Below, piece by piece: positions 41,924-49,566 of a stretch of DNA of 64,000 bases. The notes beneath the pieces are model-generated. The model had not been told where the DNA came from. It saw only the letters and a list, made by a program, of their open reading frames with translations, and did no database searches. A program made the translations under genes and the position numbers. Numbering within the stretch: the first letter of the stretch is position 1; every line of letters begins with the position of its first letter. The stretch is from NCBI RefSeq assembly GCF_003112515.1, contig NZ_BEVZ01000009.1, positions 186,001 through 250,000 on the forward strand, given 5' to 3'. The DNA is from Streptomyces fragilis. Its GTDB lineage: Bacteria > Actinomycetota > Actinomycetes > Streptomycetales > Streptomycetaceae.

Positions 41924-42021
41924 CACCGCGGTACCCCCCTGTCGGACGCCGCCCCGGTCCGGACGGCCCCGTCCAGCTACCCCGGCGGCAGCACCCCATG
42001 CGCCGCGGCAAATCAACGTGC

Positions 42022-42043
42022 CTGCCCCCCGGGGCAGTTGACG
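42022..42043 (+). promoter_or_regulatory. palindrome and -35-like box upstream of rsbQ
   Basis: CTGCCCC-CC-GGGGCAG (42022-42037) directly abuts TTGACG (42038-42043). The region is shared with the divergent propeller gene. The remaining DNA in the 235-bp gap has no other clear motif. Confidence 0.35.
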
Positions 42044-42158
42044 TGCGCCGGCGGGCACGGGTGCCGGACCGGGGCCGGCGGTGGTCGCCGCCCGGGCGGG
42101 CCACCGCGAGCACCGGGCCGTGCCCGAGAGGTGTACGGGGGCTGAGAGACTGAAGGGC

Positions 42159-42962
42159 ATGGACATCGCTCGCAGGAACAATGTCACCGTCACCGGCAAT
42201 CCACTGGGGCCGGTGGTGGTGCTGGCTCACGGGTTCGGCTGCGATCAGAACATGTGGCGGCTGACGCTGCCCGCACTGGTCGAGGACTACCGGGTCGTGC
42301 TGTTCGACTACGTGGGATCGGGCCGCTCGGACCTCTCCGCCTTCTCCGAGGAGCGCTACAGCTCGCTGCACGGGTACGCCCGGGACGTCGTGGAGGTGTG
42401 CGAGGCCCTCGACCTGCGCGACGCGGCGTTCGTCGGCCACTCGGTCAGCGCGATGATCGGCGTGCTGGCCGCCGACATGGCGCCGGAGCGCATCGGGTCG
42501 CTGGTCATGGTGGCTCCGTCGCCGCGCTACATCGACGACGAGGGTTACCGGGGCGGGTTCAGCGCCGAGGACATCGAGGAGCTGCTGGAGTCCCTGGAGG
42601 CCAACTATCTGGGGTGGTCCGCGGCGATGGCCCCGGTGATCATGGGGAACGCGGACCGGCCGGAGCTCGGCGAGGAGCTCAGGAACAGCTTCTGCGCCAC
42701 CGACCCCGACATGGCGCACGTCTTCGCGCGGACCACCTTCCTCTCCGACGCGCGGGACGACCTCAAGAGCGTGCGGGTGCCGACGCTGGTGCTGGAGTGC
42801 ACCCAGGACGCGATCGCCCCGCGGGAGGTCGGCGCCTTCGTCCACCGGGCCGTGGCCGGCTCGACGCTGGTCACCCTCGACGCGACCGGCCACTGCCCGC
42901 ACCTGTCCGCGCCCGAGGCCACGAACGCGGCGATCCGCACGTTCCTGGACGGTCTGCGGTGA
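42159..42962 (+). CDS. rsbQ: RsbQ-like alpha/beta hydrolase
   Basis: 267 residues, close in order and length to RsbQ of Bacillus. AHGFGCDQNMW at about 24 (oxyanion loop), nucleophile VGHSVSAMIG at about 96 (Ser), Asp in CTQDAIAPRE (about 215) and His in GHCPHLSAP (about 245). In B. subtilis RsbQ makes or delivers a small hydrophobic signal that activates the PAS-containing phosphatase RsbP. Here the stop TGA (42960-42962) overlaps the start of the PAS-phosphatase gene, as expected for a conserved pair. Start ATG 42159 is the only in-frame start giving the proper N-terminus. Confidence 0.9.
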   Translation: MDIARRNNVTVTGNPLGPVVVLAHGFGCDQNMWRLTLPALVEDYRVVLFDYVGSGRSDLSAFSEERYSSLHGYARDVVEVCEALDLRDAAFVGHSVSAMIGVLAADMAPERIGSLVMVAPSPRYIDDEGYRGGFSAEDIEELLESLEANYLGWSAAMAPVIMGNADRPELGEELRNSFCATDPDMAHVFARTTFLSDARDDLKSVRVPTLVLECTQDAIAPREVGAFVHRAVAGSTLVTLDATGHCPHLSAPEATNAAIRTFLDGLR

Positions 42963-44314
42963 TGTGCCGCAGCGGGCAGCAGCAGGACCCGCACGGCCCC
43001 GACGACGAGAGCACCCTGGACGCCGCGTTCGCCGCGGTGCTGGAGGACAGCGCCGAGGACCTGTACGAGTCGGCGCCCTGCGGCTACCTGTCCACGCTGA
43101 TGGACGGCACCGTCGCGAAGATCAACGCCACCCTGCTGGACTGGATCGGCCTGTCACGCGACGAGGTGGTGGGCCGGATCCGGTTCACCGACCTGCTGAC
43201 CGTTGGCGGGAAGCTGTACCACGAGACGCACTTCGCGCCCCTGCTGCGGATGCAGGGCGAGGTCACCGGCATCGCGCTGGACATCAAGCAGGCCGGCGGC
43301 GGCCGGATGCCCGCGCTGGTCTCCTCCGTGGTCAAGCGCGGCAGCACCGGCGATCCGCTGCTGATCCGCACCACCGTCTTCGACGCCCGTGACCGCCGCG
43401 CCTACGAGGAGGAGCTGCTGCGCCGTCGGCAGGCGGCCGAGGAGGCGCGCAAGCAGGCGGAGGAGGCACGCAGGCAGGCGGAGGAGGCACGCAGGGAGGC
43501 CGAGGAGGCGCGCCGGCAGGCCGAGGCCGACCGCGCCCGGCTGCAGGACGCCCTCGCCGTCCTCCAGCACTCGCTGCTGCCCGACATGCTGCCGGAGGTG
43601 CCCGGCGTGGAGGCGACCGCGTACTACCACACCGCCTCCCCCGACCGGCTCGGCGGCGACTTCTACGACGTCTTCCCCGTGGACGACAAGCGGTTCGCGT
43701 TCTTCCTCGGCGACGTCTGCGGCAAGGGCCCCAAGGCGGCCTCGCTCACCTCGCTGACGCGCTACACACTGCGCGCGGCCGCACTGCACGACCCCGACCC
43801 CGTCGCCACGTTGTCCACCCTCAACAAGGTGCTGTACGACCGGTACTCGGCCGGCGGGGACCCGCGCTACTGCACCGCCGTCTTCGGCGTCCTGGAGCCG
43901 GACCCGGCCACCGGGCGGGTGACCGTCGACCTCGCGTCGGGCGGCCACCCTCCGGTCATCGTGCTGCGGGCCGACGGCTCGGCCGACTACCTGCCCACCC
44001 CGGGCGGCCTCGTGGTGGGCATCGTGCCCACGGCGCCCGTCGGCACCGCCGCCACCGTGCTCGCCCCCGGTGACACCCTGCTGCTGTACACCGACGGCCT
44101 CACCGAGGCCCGCACGGGCGCGGACCGCGCCGGTCTGTACGGGGAGGAGGCGCTGCTCGCCTTCGCCGCCGGCCACGCCGGGCGGTCCTCGCAGGCGGTG
44201 GTCGCAGCGCTGACCGGCCTGCTGGACAGTTTCGGCGAAGGCCTCGAGGACGACACCGCCCTGCTGGCCCTGGGCGTCCCGGCCCCCGACCCCCGGACGG
44301 CGGGCAGTCGATGA
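42962..44314 (+). CDS. rsbP: RsbP-like PAS-PP2C phosphatase
   Basis: 450 residues. PAS domain (about 25-150, GYLSTLMDGTVAKINATLLDWIG), a signalling helix/coiled coil of heptads (about 151-200; A-E-E-A-R-x-Q units) and a PP2C/SpoIIE phosphatase domain (about 205-440) with GGDFYDVF, GDVCGKGP, TDGLTEAR and DDTALLAL metal-site motifs. Dephosphorylates an anti-sigma antagonist. The ATG overlaps the rsbQ stop, and its end overlaps the next gene, ATGA at 44311-44314. Confidence 0.93.
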   Translation: MCRSGQQQDPHGPDDESTLDAAFAAVLEDSAEDLYESAPCGYLSTLMDGTVAKINATLLDWIGLSRDEVVGRIRFTDLLTVGGKLYHETHFAPLLRMQGEVTGIALDIKQAGGGRMPALVSSVVKRGSTGDPLLIRTTVFDARDRRAYEEELLRRRQAAEEARKQAEEARRQAEEARREAEEARRQAEADRARLQDALAVLQHSLLPDMLPEVPGVEATAYYHTASPDRLGGDFYDVFPVDDKRFAFFLGDVCGKGPKAASLTSLTRYTLRAAALHDPDPVATLSTLNKVLYDRYSAGGDPRYCTAVFGVLEPDPATGRVTVDLASGGHPPVIVLRADGSADYLPTPGGLVVGIVPTAPVGTAATVLAPGDTLLLYTDGLTEARTGADRAGLYGEEALLAFAAGHAGRSSQAVVAALTGLLDSFGEGLEDDTALLALGVPAPDPRTAGSR

Positions 44315-44649
44315 GCATGCTGAGGTTGACCACGCGCGACGCCGGGACGGGACCCGTGCTGGAGGTCTTCGGCGACCTCGACTACGCCAGCGCCCCCGAA
44401 CTGCGCGCGCTCGTCTCCACCGTCGCCCTGCGGCCGGGTCAGCGCCTGGTCCTCGACCTGGGCGGCATGGAGTTCTGCGACTCCAGCGGCATCACCGCGC
44501 TGATCGCCGCGCGCAGTCACGCCCTCGACGCCCGGGCCGACATCGCGCTCGCCGCCGTGCCGCCCGGAACGCAGCGGATCCTGCGCATCACCGGCCTCGA
44601 CCAGATCTTCGCCCTGCACCCCGACGTCGGGAGCGCCACCCGGGCCTGA
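44311..44649 (+). CDS. STAS-domain anti-sigma factor antagonist (RsbV-like)
   Basis: 112 residues, one STAS domain with DSSGITALIAA at about 56, where the first conserved serine is phosphorylated by an RsbW-like kinase. The start overlaps the phosphatase stop by four bases, giving a three-gene operon hydrolase-phosphatase-antagonist. The kinase/anti-sigma (RsbW) and the sigma factor are not encoded here, so the antagonist must act on a partner elsewhere. Confidence 0.93.
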   Translation: MSMLRLTTRDAGTGPVLEVFGDLDYASAPELRALVSTVALRPGQRLVLDLGGMEFCDSSGITALIAARSHALDARADIALAAVPPGTQRILRITGLDQIFALHPDVGSATRA

Positions 44650-44692
44650 CGCTCCCCACCGTCCGGCGTCCGGTGTCCGTCGACCGTCCGGC

Positions 44693-46276
44693 TCACCACG
44701 GCGTCCAGCCGCGGTTCGCGTACCAGTAGTGCGGCAGCCCCTCGGTGCCGCTGGTACGGAACGGGACGCCGTGGTCGTCGACGCGCTCGGTGCCGGTGCG
44801 GCCCTGCGAGGACCAGTCGAGCTCCAGGTACCAGCGGCAGTCGCAGTCCGCGGTGCGGGCGTCGACCAGCAGGACCTCCGGGTCCGTCGCGGACACCTTG
44901 TAGGGCATGCGCACCGCGGGGGTGTCCGTGCCGCGGTCGCTGCCCGGCACGGGGCGGGCGAGGGGCCGGTCCTTGTCCAGGTCGACGGCGAACGAGCGCG
45001 GGGTCATGTCGCTGCCGCAGCCCTGGCCCGTGGAGTAGACGGCGCCCTCCACCGGTTCGGCGCGCCCCACGACGCGGACCCGCAGCGCCTCGAGGACCAC
45101 GGCCGTGTCCGTCCGGCCCTGCACCGAGATGCCCACGAGCGTCCGGCCGCCGTGCACCGCCCTCTGGGAGTGCGCCCACGGGCCCGCGTCCTGCGGGGCC
45201 GGGGGCGGTGGGACGTCGCGGGGCGCCTTGCCGATGACGTAGTCGTGATCGCAACCGGTCGCCCAGAGCTGCGCGTCGACGCTCCAGGCGAGGGGGGCGA
45301 CCGTGGAGGAGGCCCCTGCGGAGGGGTGCCTGGACCGGCCGGACGGGCCGGACGGGCCGGACGGGGCTTCGCCGTCCCCGGTCGCCTTCGGAGGAGCGTC
45401 CGGGGACGAGGCCGACGGCCCGCCGGAGGACCGGCCGTCCCCGGTGGCCGAGGGCCTGTGCCGCACGTCCGCCGGGCCGGTGGACGCCGCCCCGCCGTCC
45501 GCGGTGGTCGTCCCGCTCCCGGACGACAGGGCGGCCACCCCGCCCACCGTGGCGCACAATGCGGCCAGCACGACCCCCGACACCGCGAACCGCCGCCCGT
45601 ACCGGCCGCCCTTCGCCCCGGACGGCCGGAGCCCCGCCTCACCGGACGCGGGCCCGTTTCCCACTGCCGCGGGCACGGCCACTCCCGGGGTGGGCACGGC
45701 CTCCACCGCCGCGGGCACGCCCGCCCCAGCGGTCGGCGCGGCTTCCGCTGCCGCAGGCACGGGCGTTCCGGCGGTCGGCGCGGTAACCGCTGCCACAGGC
45801 ACGGGAGTTCCGGCGAGGGGCGCGGCTTCGGCTGCCGCGGGCACGCCCGCCCCAGCGGTCGGCACGGCATCCACCGCCGCGGGCACGGGAGTTCCGGCGA
45901 GGGGCGCGGCTTCGGCTGCCGCGGGCACGGCTGCCCCAGCCCCGGGCGTGGCCGGCCCCGTCGTGGGCGGGGCCTCCTGGGGGGCCGGCGCGGTGGTCGT
46001 CGAGGCCTTGGCCGCCGCCCCCCGCTGTCGGGCCGCCACGGCCAGGATCCAGCACCGGTGCAGCTCGACCCGCTCGGCCGCAGTCGCTCCGCACAACGCG
46101 GCGAACCGTTCCACGGACGCGAAGTCCAGCGGCACGGTGTCCCCCGCGCAGTAGCGGTGCAGCGTCGAGGTGTTCATGCCCAGCCGCCTCGCGAGCGCCC
46201 CGTAGCTGCGGTCCGTGCGCGCCTTCAGACCGCGCAGCAGCGCCGCGAACTCCTCCACCTCGTCCTGGGACGGCAT
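44693..46276 (-). CDS. membrane-anchored XRE-family regulator with extracytoplasmic domain
   Basis: 527 residues. An N-terminal XRE-like helix-turn-helix (about 8-68, SYGALARRLGMNTSTLHRYCAG) and an Ala/Pro/Thr linker with a 14-residue repeat (about 105-205, unit GTPVPAAAEAAP) precede one transmembrane segment (about 228-252, FAVSGVVLAALCATVGGVAAL). A Ser/Gly-rich spacer and an extracytoplasmic domain (about 340-527) with four to six cysteines (GCDHD, GCGSD, CDCRW) follow. Such a layout could couple an outside signal to DNA binding. ATG 46276 follows GAGGGAGA. Its promoter region holds five GTCCCAG-type motifs. Confidence 0.85.
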   Translation of the reverse strand: MPSQDEVEEFAALLRGLKARTDRSYGALARRLGMNTSTLHRYCAGDTVPLDFASVERFAALCGATAAERVELHRCWILAVAARQRGAAAKASTTTAPAPQEAPPTTGPATPGAGAAVPAAAEAAPLAGTPVPAAVDAVPTAGAGVPAAAEAAPLAGTPVPVAAVTAPTAGTPVPAAAEAAPTAGAGVPAAVEAVPTPGVAVPAAVGNGPASGEAGLRPSGAKGGRYGRRFAVSGVVLAALCATVGGVAALSSGSGTTTADGGAASTGPADVRHRPSATGDGRSSGGPSASSPDAPPKATGDGEAPSGPSGPSGRSRHPSAGASSTVAPLAWSVDAQLWATGCDHDYVIGKAPRDVPPPPAPQDAGPWAHSQRAVHGGRTLVGISVQGRTDTAVVLEALRVRVVGRAEPVEGAVYSTGQGCGSDMTPRSFAVDLDKDRPLARPVPGSDRGTDTPAVRMPYKVSATDPEVLLVDARTADCDCRWYLELDWSSQGRTGTERVDDHGVPFRTSGTEGLPHYWYANRGWTPW

Positions 46277-46389
46277 CGTCTCCCTCTCCCTCGTGTCCCA
46301 GGACGGCGTCCCAGGCACCCGAAGAAGGAGAGGTCACAGGGGCTGGGACGGTTCCACCGTCGCGGCCGGCGCTCCGGTTGTTGTCCCAG
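46265..46389. promoter_or_regulatory. array of five GTCCCAG/CTGGGAC motifs in a divergent promoter
   Basis: The heptamer occurs at 46265-46271 (as CTGGGAC), 46295-46301, 46308-46314, 46343-46349 (CTGGGAC) and 46383-46389. Two of these are in the extended forms GTCCTGGGAC and GTCCCAGGAC. It covers the start of the XRE regulator gene and the region before the secreted protein at 46511. Five copies of a 7-mer in 125 bp is far above chance; the regulator next door is the natural candidate. Confidence 0.65.
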
Positions 46390-46510
46390 GGCCGCCGGTC
46401 CGCCCACGCTCCTGTCGTCGCCGGAGCCGCCCCACCGCCCCGAGGGCCTGGCGGGGTGCTCCGCACACGGCGACGCACGTCCGGATCCAACGAACCCGAG
46501 GAATCAGCTG

Positions 46511-47071
46511 ATGCACGCCAACCCGAGCACGACCAGGAACAGGCACGTCCGGCGCACCGCCCTGGCCGTCTGCCTCGCCGCCGCCGTCGCCCTCCCCCTG
46601 GGCCTCACCGCCTCGGCGCAGGCGACCACACCGGCGGCCACCGCCCAGGCGGCCACCAAGCGGGCGACGCCGCGGGCGACGGCCCTCGCCGCCCAGCGGA
46701 CGATCACCGGCAGGCCGGCGGAGGCCGTGACCCGGGTCGCCGACTTCTACGGCGCCTACGTCGACGCCAAGGGCGACTACGCGGACCCGGACCCCACGCT
46801 GGCCACGGCACTCCGCGGCCACTACCTGGCGCCCGAGTTCGCCGCCCGGCTGGCGGCCTGGGAGACGGACAACGGGGTGGACGGCGTCCTGCGCGCCCAG
46901 AACATCCCGGCGCAGTGGTCGGTGGCCGACAACGGCGCCGTGGGCAACGGCCACGAGGTCGTCGTCACCCTGACGTTCGGCAGCGGGGACACGGCACAGC
47001 GGACCAGGCTCTACGTGCTGCTGGGCCGCTACGACCGCGTCGTCGACATCCAGCCCACCAGCGCCCGCTGA
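46511..47071 (+). CDS. secreted small protein, YbjP/DUF3828-like
   Basis: 186 residues. Signal peptide (HVRRTALAVCLAAAVALPLGLTASAQA, about 1-42), an Ala/Thr/Arg-rich stretch and a C-terminal domain (about 75-186) with VADFYGAYVDAKGDY and a hydrophobic strand YVLLGRYDRVVDIQP, resembling the DUF3828/YbjP fold of periplasmic proteins. No cysteine. Divergent from the XRE regulator gene and in range of the GTCCCAG motif array, so probably its target. ATG 46511. Function unknown. Confidence 0.78.
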   Translation: MHANPSTTRNRHVRRTALAVCLAAAVALPLGLTASAQATTPAATAQAATKRATPRATALAAQRTITGRPAEAVTRVADFYGAYVDAKGDYADPDPTLATALRGHYLAPEFAARLAAWETDNGVDGVLRAQNIPAQWSVADNGAVGNGHEVVVTLTFGSGDTAQRTRLYVLLGRYDRVVDIQPTSAR

Positions 47072-47256
47072 CCACCGGCACCTCCCGCCCGGGTCCCGCC
47101 CCGCTCGTCCTGTACCGGGGGGGCGGAACCCGGGCGTCCCCCCTCGCGTCTCCCGTGCACGGAACTGTCACAGCAGGTCACGCGTTCCGTCCCGGCCCCG
47201 CCGCGTCGGCCGTCACCTGGCACGATGTCACCGACTGCACCACACAGGGGGAGAAC

Positions 47257-47445
47257 ATGGTGGTCCTCGTACTGTCGCTCGTCGTCCTGCTCGTCCTCGG
47301 CGGCTGCGCCTGCGTCTACTGGACCGCCCGGGGCGACGCCCCGCGGTGGGCCCGTGTCGTCTCCGGGGTGACGCTGCTCGGCAGCGAGGCGGCGCGCAGC
47401 CTGCCCCGTGGCTCCTCCTCGGGCCGCAACGGCTCGGACGACTAG
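47257..47445 (+). CDS. small single-pass membrane protein
   Basis: 62 residues with one hydrophobic segment (VVLVLSLVVLLVLGGCACVYW) and a basic tail. GGGGGAG lies 5 bp before ATG 47257. The TAG stop (47443-47445) falls at the join with the IS remnant, so the original C-terminus may have been longer or different. Role unknown. Confidence 0.6.
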   Translation: MVVLVLSLVVLLVLGGCACVYWTARGDAPRWARVVSGVTLLGSEAARSLPRGSSSGRNGSDD

Positions 47446-47482
47446 AGCGTGTCTCTTTGATGGGTTGATCGATTGATCGGTT

Positions 47483-47584
47483 ATGTCTGTTCGGCTGATG
47501 ATCACCGATGCGATGTGGGACCGGATCGAGCCGCTGATGCCGGCCGATCCGGTCCGTGGACGACGGTGGACCGACCAGCCATGA
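47483..47584 (+). pseudogene. IS5-family transposase, N-terminal remnant
   Basis: ATG 47483 opens MSVRLMITDAMWDRIEPLMP and continues PADPVRGRRW, the N-terminus of IS5/IS1112-like transposases, then reaches TGA after 33 codons. The rest of the catalytic core (DDE) is missing. Confidence 0.85.
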
Positions 47585-47647
47585 CGACGCGCCACTGAGC
47601 GAAAAAACGCGGTGGTCCGGGCCCGAAGACACCCATAGCATCCGCCT

Positions 47648-48250
47648 ATGGTCGACCACATCACGATTGCAGGCGCCGAGCATGACGCAGAGGCCGAAAG
47701 GGAGCTTTCCTGGCGGGCCAAGACCCTCGGCCTCGCAGCGCTCGACATGGACGACGCCGAGCTCATGCACAGCTGGAGATCCGACCCCGTAGCCGCCCAC
47801 CAAATAGGCATCTGGCCACGTTCACTCACCGCCGTGCGCGAGCGCATCGAGCGCGATGTCGAGGACGACGACCGGGACGACTTCCTCATCCTCCTCCCCG
47901 ACAGCACCCCTGTCGGCCACGTCGCCCTGACCAACCAGAACATCGTCAACGGCACAGCCCAAGTCGAGCTGATGCTCGCTGCTCGACATCGAGGACACGG
48001 CCACGGCACCGCGGCCCTCGACGCCGTGGTGGACCTGGCCTTCGGTGAACTCCCGATGCATCGGCTCACGGCGGAAACGCACACCGACAACGCCCCCGCG
48101 CTCGCCGTCCTTGCCAAGTCCGGCTTCACCCAGGAGGGGATCAGCCGTGCTGCCTGCCTCCACCGCGGCCGCCGCCACGACCTCGCCGTTTTCTCGCTAC
48201 TCCGCCCTGAATGGGAAGAACTGAACCGTCCTCGCGCCTGGGAGGCCTGA
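47648..48250 (+). CDS. GNAT N-acetyltransferase, RimJ/RimL type
   Basis: 200 residues. GNAT fold with VGHVALTNQN, acetyl-CoA loop RHRGHGHGTAALDAV (about 118-132) and a C-terminal strand FSLLRPEWEEL, of the RimJ/RimL type (ribosomal protein or antibiotic acetylation; substrate unknown). No ribosome site precedes ATG 47648; a -10-like CATAGCAT lies 7 bp before it, which fits leaderless translation. It lies between the two halves of a transposase, so it was carried in with the IS. Codon use is slightly less GC-biased than in neighbours. Confidence 0.82.
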   Translation: MVDHITIAGAEHDAEAERELSWRAKTLGLAALDMDDAELMHSWRSDPVAAHQIGIWPRSLTAVRERIERDVEDDDRDDFLILLPDSTPVGHVALTNQNIVNGTAQVELMLAARHRGHGHGTAALDAVVDLAFGELPMHRLTAETHTDNAPALAVLAKSGFTQEGISRAACLHRGRRHDLAVFSLLRPEWEELNRPRAWEA

Positions 48251-48292
48251 CCGGCGAAGCACTTGTCCAACACCCGGTCCGGTAGTGACGCG

Positions 48293-48748
48293 ATGACAGT
48301 TTTCGCACCAGATGAAGAGGTGGCGAAGACACTGGCAGCTGCTGGCTGGTTCCCCGGCCGGTCCGTCGACGTGACGCCTTGGTTGCAAGAGCTGGAAGAG
48401 GCAGGGCTGGTGGCTCATCCGGCTGCCCGGGCCTTCTTGTCCCAGTTCGCCGGTCTGAGCGTTCCCGACCGTGGCCCGGGTGTCACCGTGTTTCGTGCGG
48501 CCTTCTCATTCGATCCGAAGTCGGCTCTTGGAGCAGAAGATCAGTTCACCGATTGGAGCGCGGAACTCGGTGTTTCGCTGTTCCCGATCGGCGAGTTGGA
48601 GCATTGCCATCCCTTGGGCATCGATGAAGACGGTGATGTGTACGTCGTCAGTGACTGGATCGCCATCTACGGTTCATGGGACAAGGCTCTGAGGTCTCTG
48701 GTGCTCGGCTACAGGGCGCCGGAGATCGACGTGTCGACTGGGGAGTGA
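48293..48748 (+). CDS. SUKH-3 family immunity-type protein
   Basis: 151 residues. GWFPGRSVDVTPWLQELEEAG near residue 20, AARAFLSQFAGLSVPDRG near 45, a central strand with FPIGELEHC and C-terminal YGSWDKALRSLVLG match the SUKH-3 superfamily, whose members neutralise nuclease and deaminase toxins of contact-dependent systems. No toxin gene is adjacent. ATG 48293 is preferred to TTG 48263. Codon use (many GCA, GCT, CTG/TTG mixtures) is less GC-biased than in the surrounding chromosome. Located inside the IS relic, so it looks imported. Confidence 0.8.
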   Translation: MTVFAPDEEVAKTLAAAGWFPGRSVDVTPWLQELEEAGLVAHPAARAFLSQFAGLSVPDRGPGVTVFRAAFSFDPKSALGAEDQFTDWSAELGVSLFPIGELEHCHPLGIDEDGDVYVVSDWIAIYGSWDKALRSLVLGYRAPEIDVSTGE

Positions 48749-48770
48749 TCGATCGCGAAGGGGGCAGGCC

Positions 48771-48947
48771 CGTGGGCGGCGGCCGGCCTTCAACCGTGAG
48801 GACTACGAGGCCCGGCACGCAGTCGAGTGCGGGATCAATCGGCTCAAGCGCAACCGGGCGGTGGGCACCCGGGTCGACACACTCGCCGTCCGCTTCGAGG
48901 CCACCGTCCTGATCGCCGCGATCGGCGAACGGCTACGAGCAGCCTGA
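48771..48947 (+). pseudogene. IS5-family transposase, C-terminal remnant
   Basis: GRRPAFNREDYEARHAVE... with GINRLKRNRAVGTR and VRFEATVLIAAIGERLRAA to TGA 48945-48947 is the C-terminal part of the same transposase family (the glutamate of the DDE triad is in the AVECGINRLK area). It has no start of its own. Confidence 0.8.
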
Positions 48948-49010
48948 GCCGTCGGTTCCACATGCCATGCTGCTCGTAGCCAGGGTCGACAGGGCGAGGG
49001 AGAGTCAACG

Positions 49011-49448
49011 GTGAGGGCTCAGAACTACCGCGCCGACAGTGAGAACGGCGACCACATCGACGATCCCTCCGAGGACGCGCTGTTCATGCTGATCAGCGAC
49101 CTCAACGACTCCGACAACACCTTCATCGTCGTCCAGCACGACGAAGACGACCCCGCCTGGTTCGCCTCCGTCGCCATCCTGGACGAAGACGGCTACGAGA
49201 TCGTCCGCCGTGACACCACCCGCAACGAGCATGAGGTCACCACCTCGACCAGCATCCACGACGTCGCCCGCGGCCTCACCGTCTGGATGGCCGCCCGCGA
49301 CTTTCCGGGACGGCCCACCGAGCAGCCCGGCGAACTGATCCGCCGGACACGCCCTGACCGCGGCCGCACCGGGCCCGCGGGTCCGTCCGCCCCGCGCGCC
49401 TCGTCACCCGTCCGACGTGCTGCGCTGGTCGTGACGCCCGGAGGGTGA
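49011..49448 (+). CDS. small acidic protein, possible Imm1-type immunity protein
   Basis: 145 residues. Residues 1-100 form a tidy acidic alpha/beta domain (DSENGDHIDDPSEDALFMLISDL, then FIVVQHDEDDPAWFASVAILDEDGYEIV and TTSTSIHDVARGLTVWMAARDFPGR) that resembles Imm1-like immunity proteins in size and pattern; this is a low-confidence match. The last 40 residues are Arg/Pro/Ala-rich and look like read-through into noncoding sequence, so the C-terminus may have been replaced. GTG 49011 has GAGGGAGA upstream. It follows the IS relic by 63 bp. Confidence 0.5.
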   Translation: MRAQNYRADSENGDHIDDPSEDALFMLISDLNDSDNTFIVVQHDEDDPAWFASVAILDEDGYEIVRRDTTRNEHEVTTSTSIHDVARGLTVWMAARDFPGRPTEQPGELIRRTRPDRGRTGPAGPSAPRASSPVRRAALVVTPGG

Positions 49449-49566
49449 TGCGGTGGGACACGGAGACAACCGCCCGGTCGCACCCGAGGTGCGCCGCCGG
49501 GACCGCTGTTCCCCGTTCCCGCGACGCGGAACTCAGGATGCGCAGTTCAGGACCCAGGAGGCACCG

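Larger units (their letters stand above)
47446..48947 (+). mobile_element. decayed IS5-family element carrying two passenger genes
   Basis: The left end GAGCGTGTCTCTTTGATGGG starts at about 47446 (at the CTAG of the preceding gene). The N-terminal 33 codons of an IS5-type transposase follow at 47483, then two unrelated genes (47648-48250 and 48293-48748), then the C-terminal 58 codons of the transposase (48771-48947). About 190 central codons are absent. The right-hand complement of the terminal repeat was not found after 48947. Either a passenger-carrying relic mobilised in trans or two insertion/deletion events made it. Confidence 0.7.

Noticed and set aside
44729..46510. 5' extension of the frame used by the small secreted protein at 46511
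   Set aside because: Antisense to the XRE regulator; the true start is ATG 46511, which opens a signal peptide.
48948..49010. Right-hand terminal repeat of the IS element
   Set aside because: No complement of the left end GAGCGTGTCTCTTTG could be found in this stretch.
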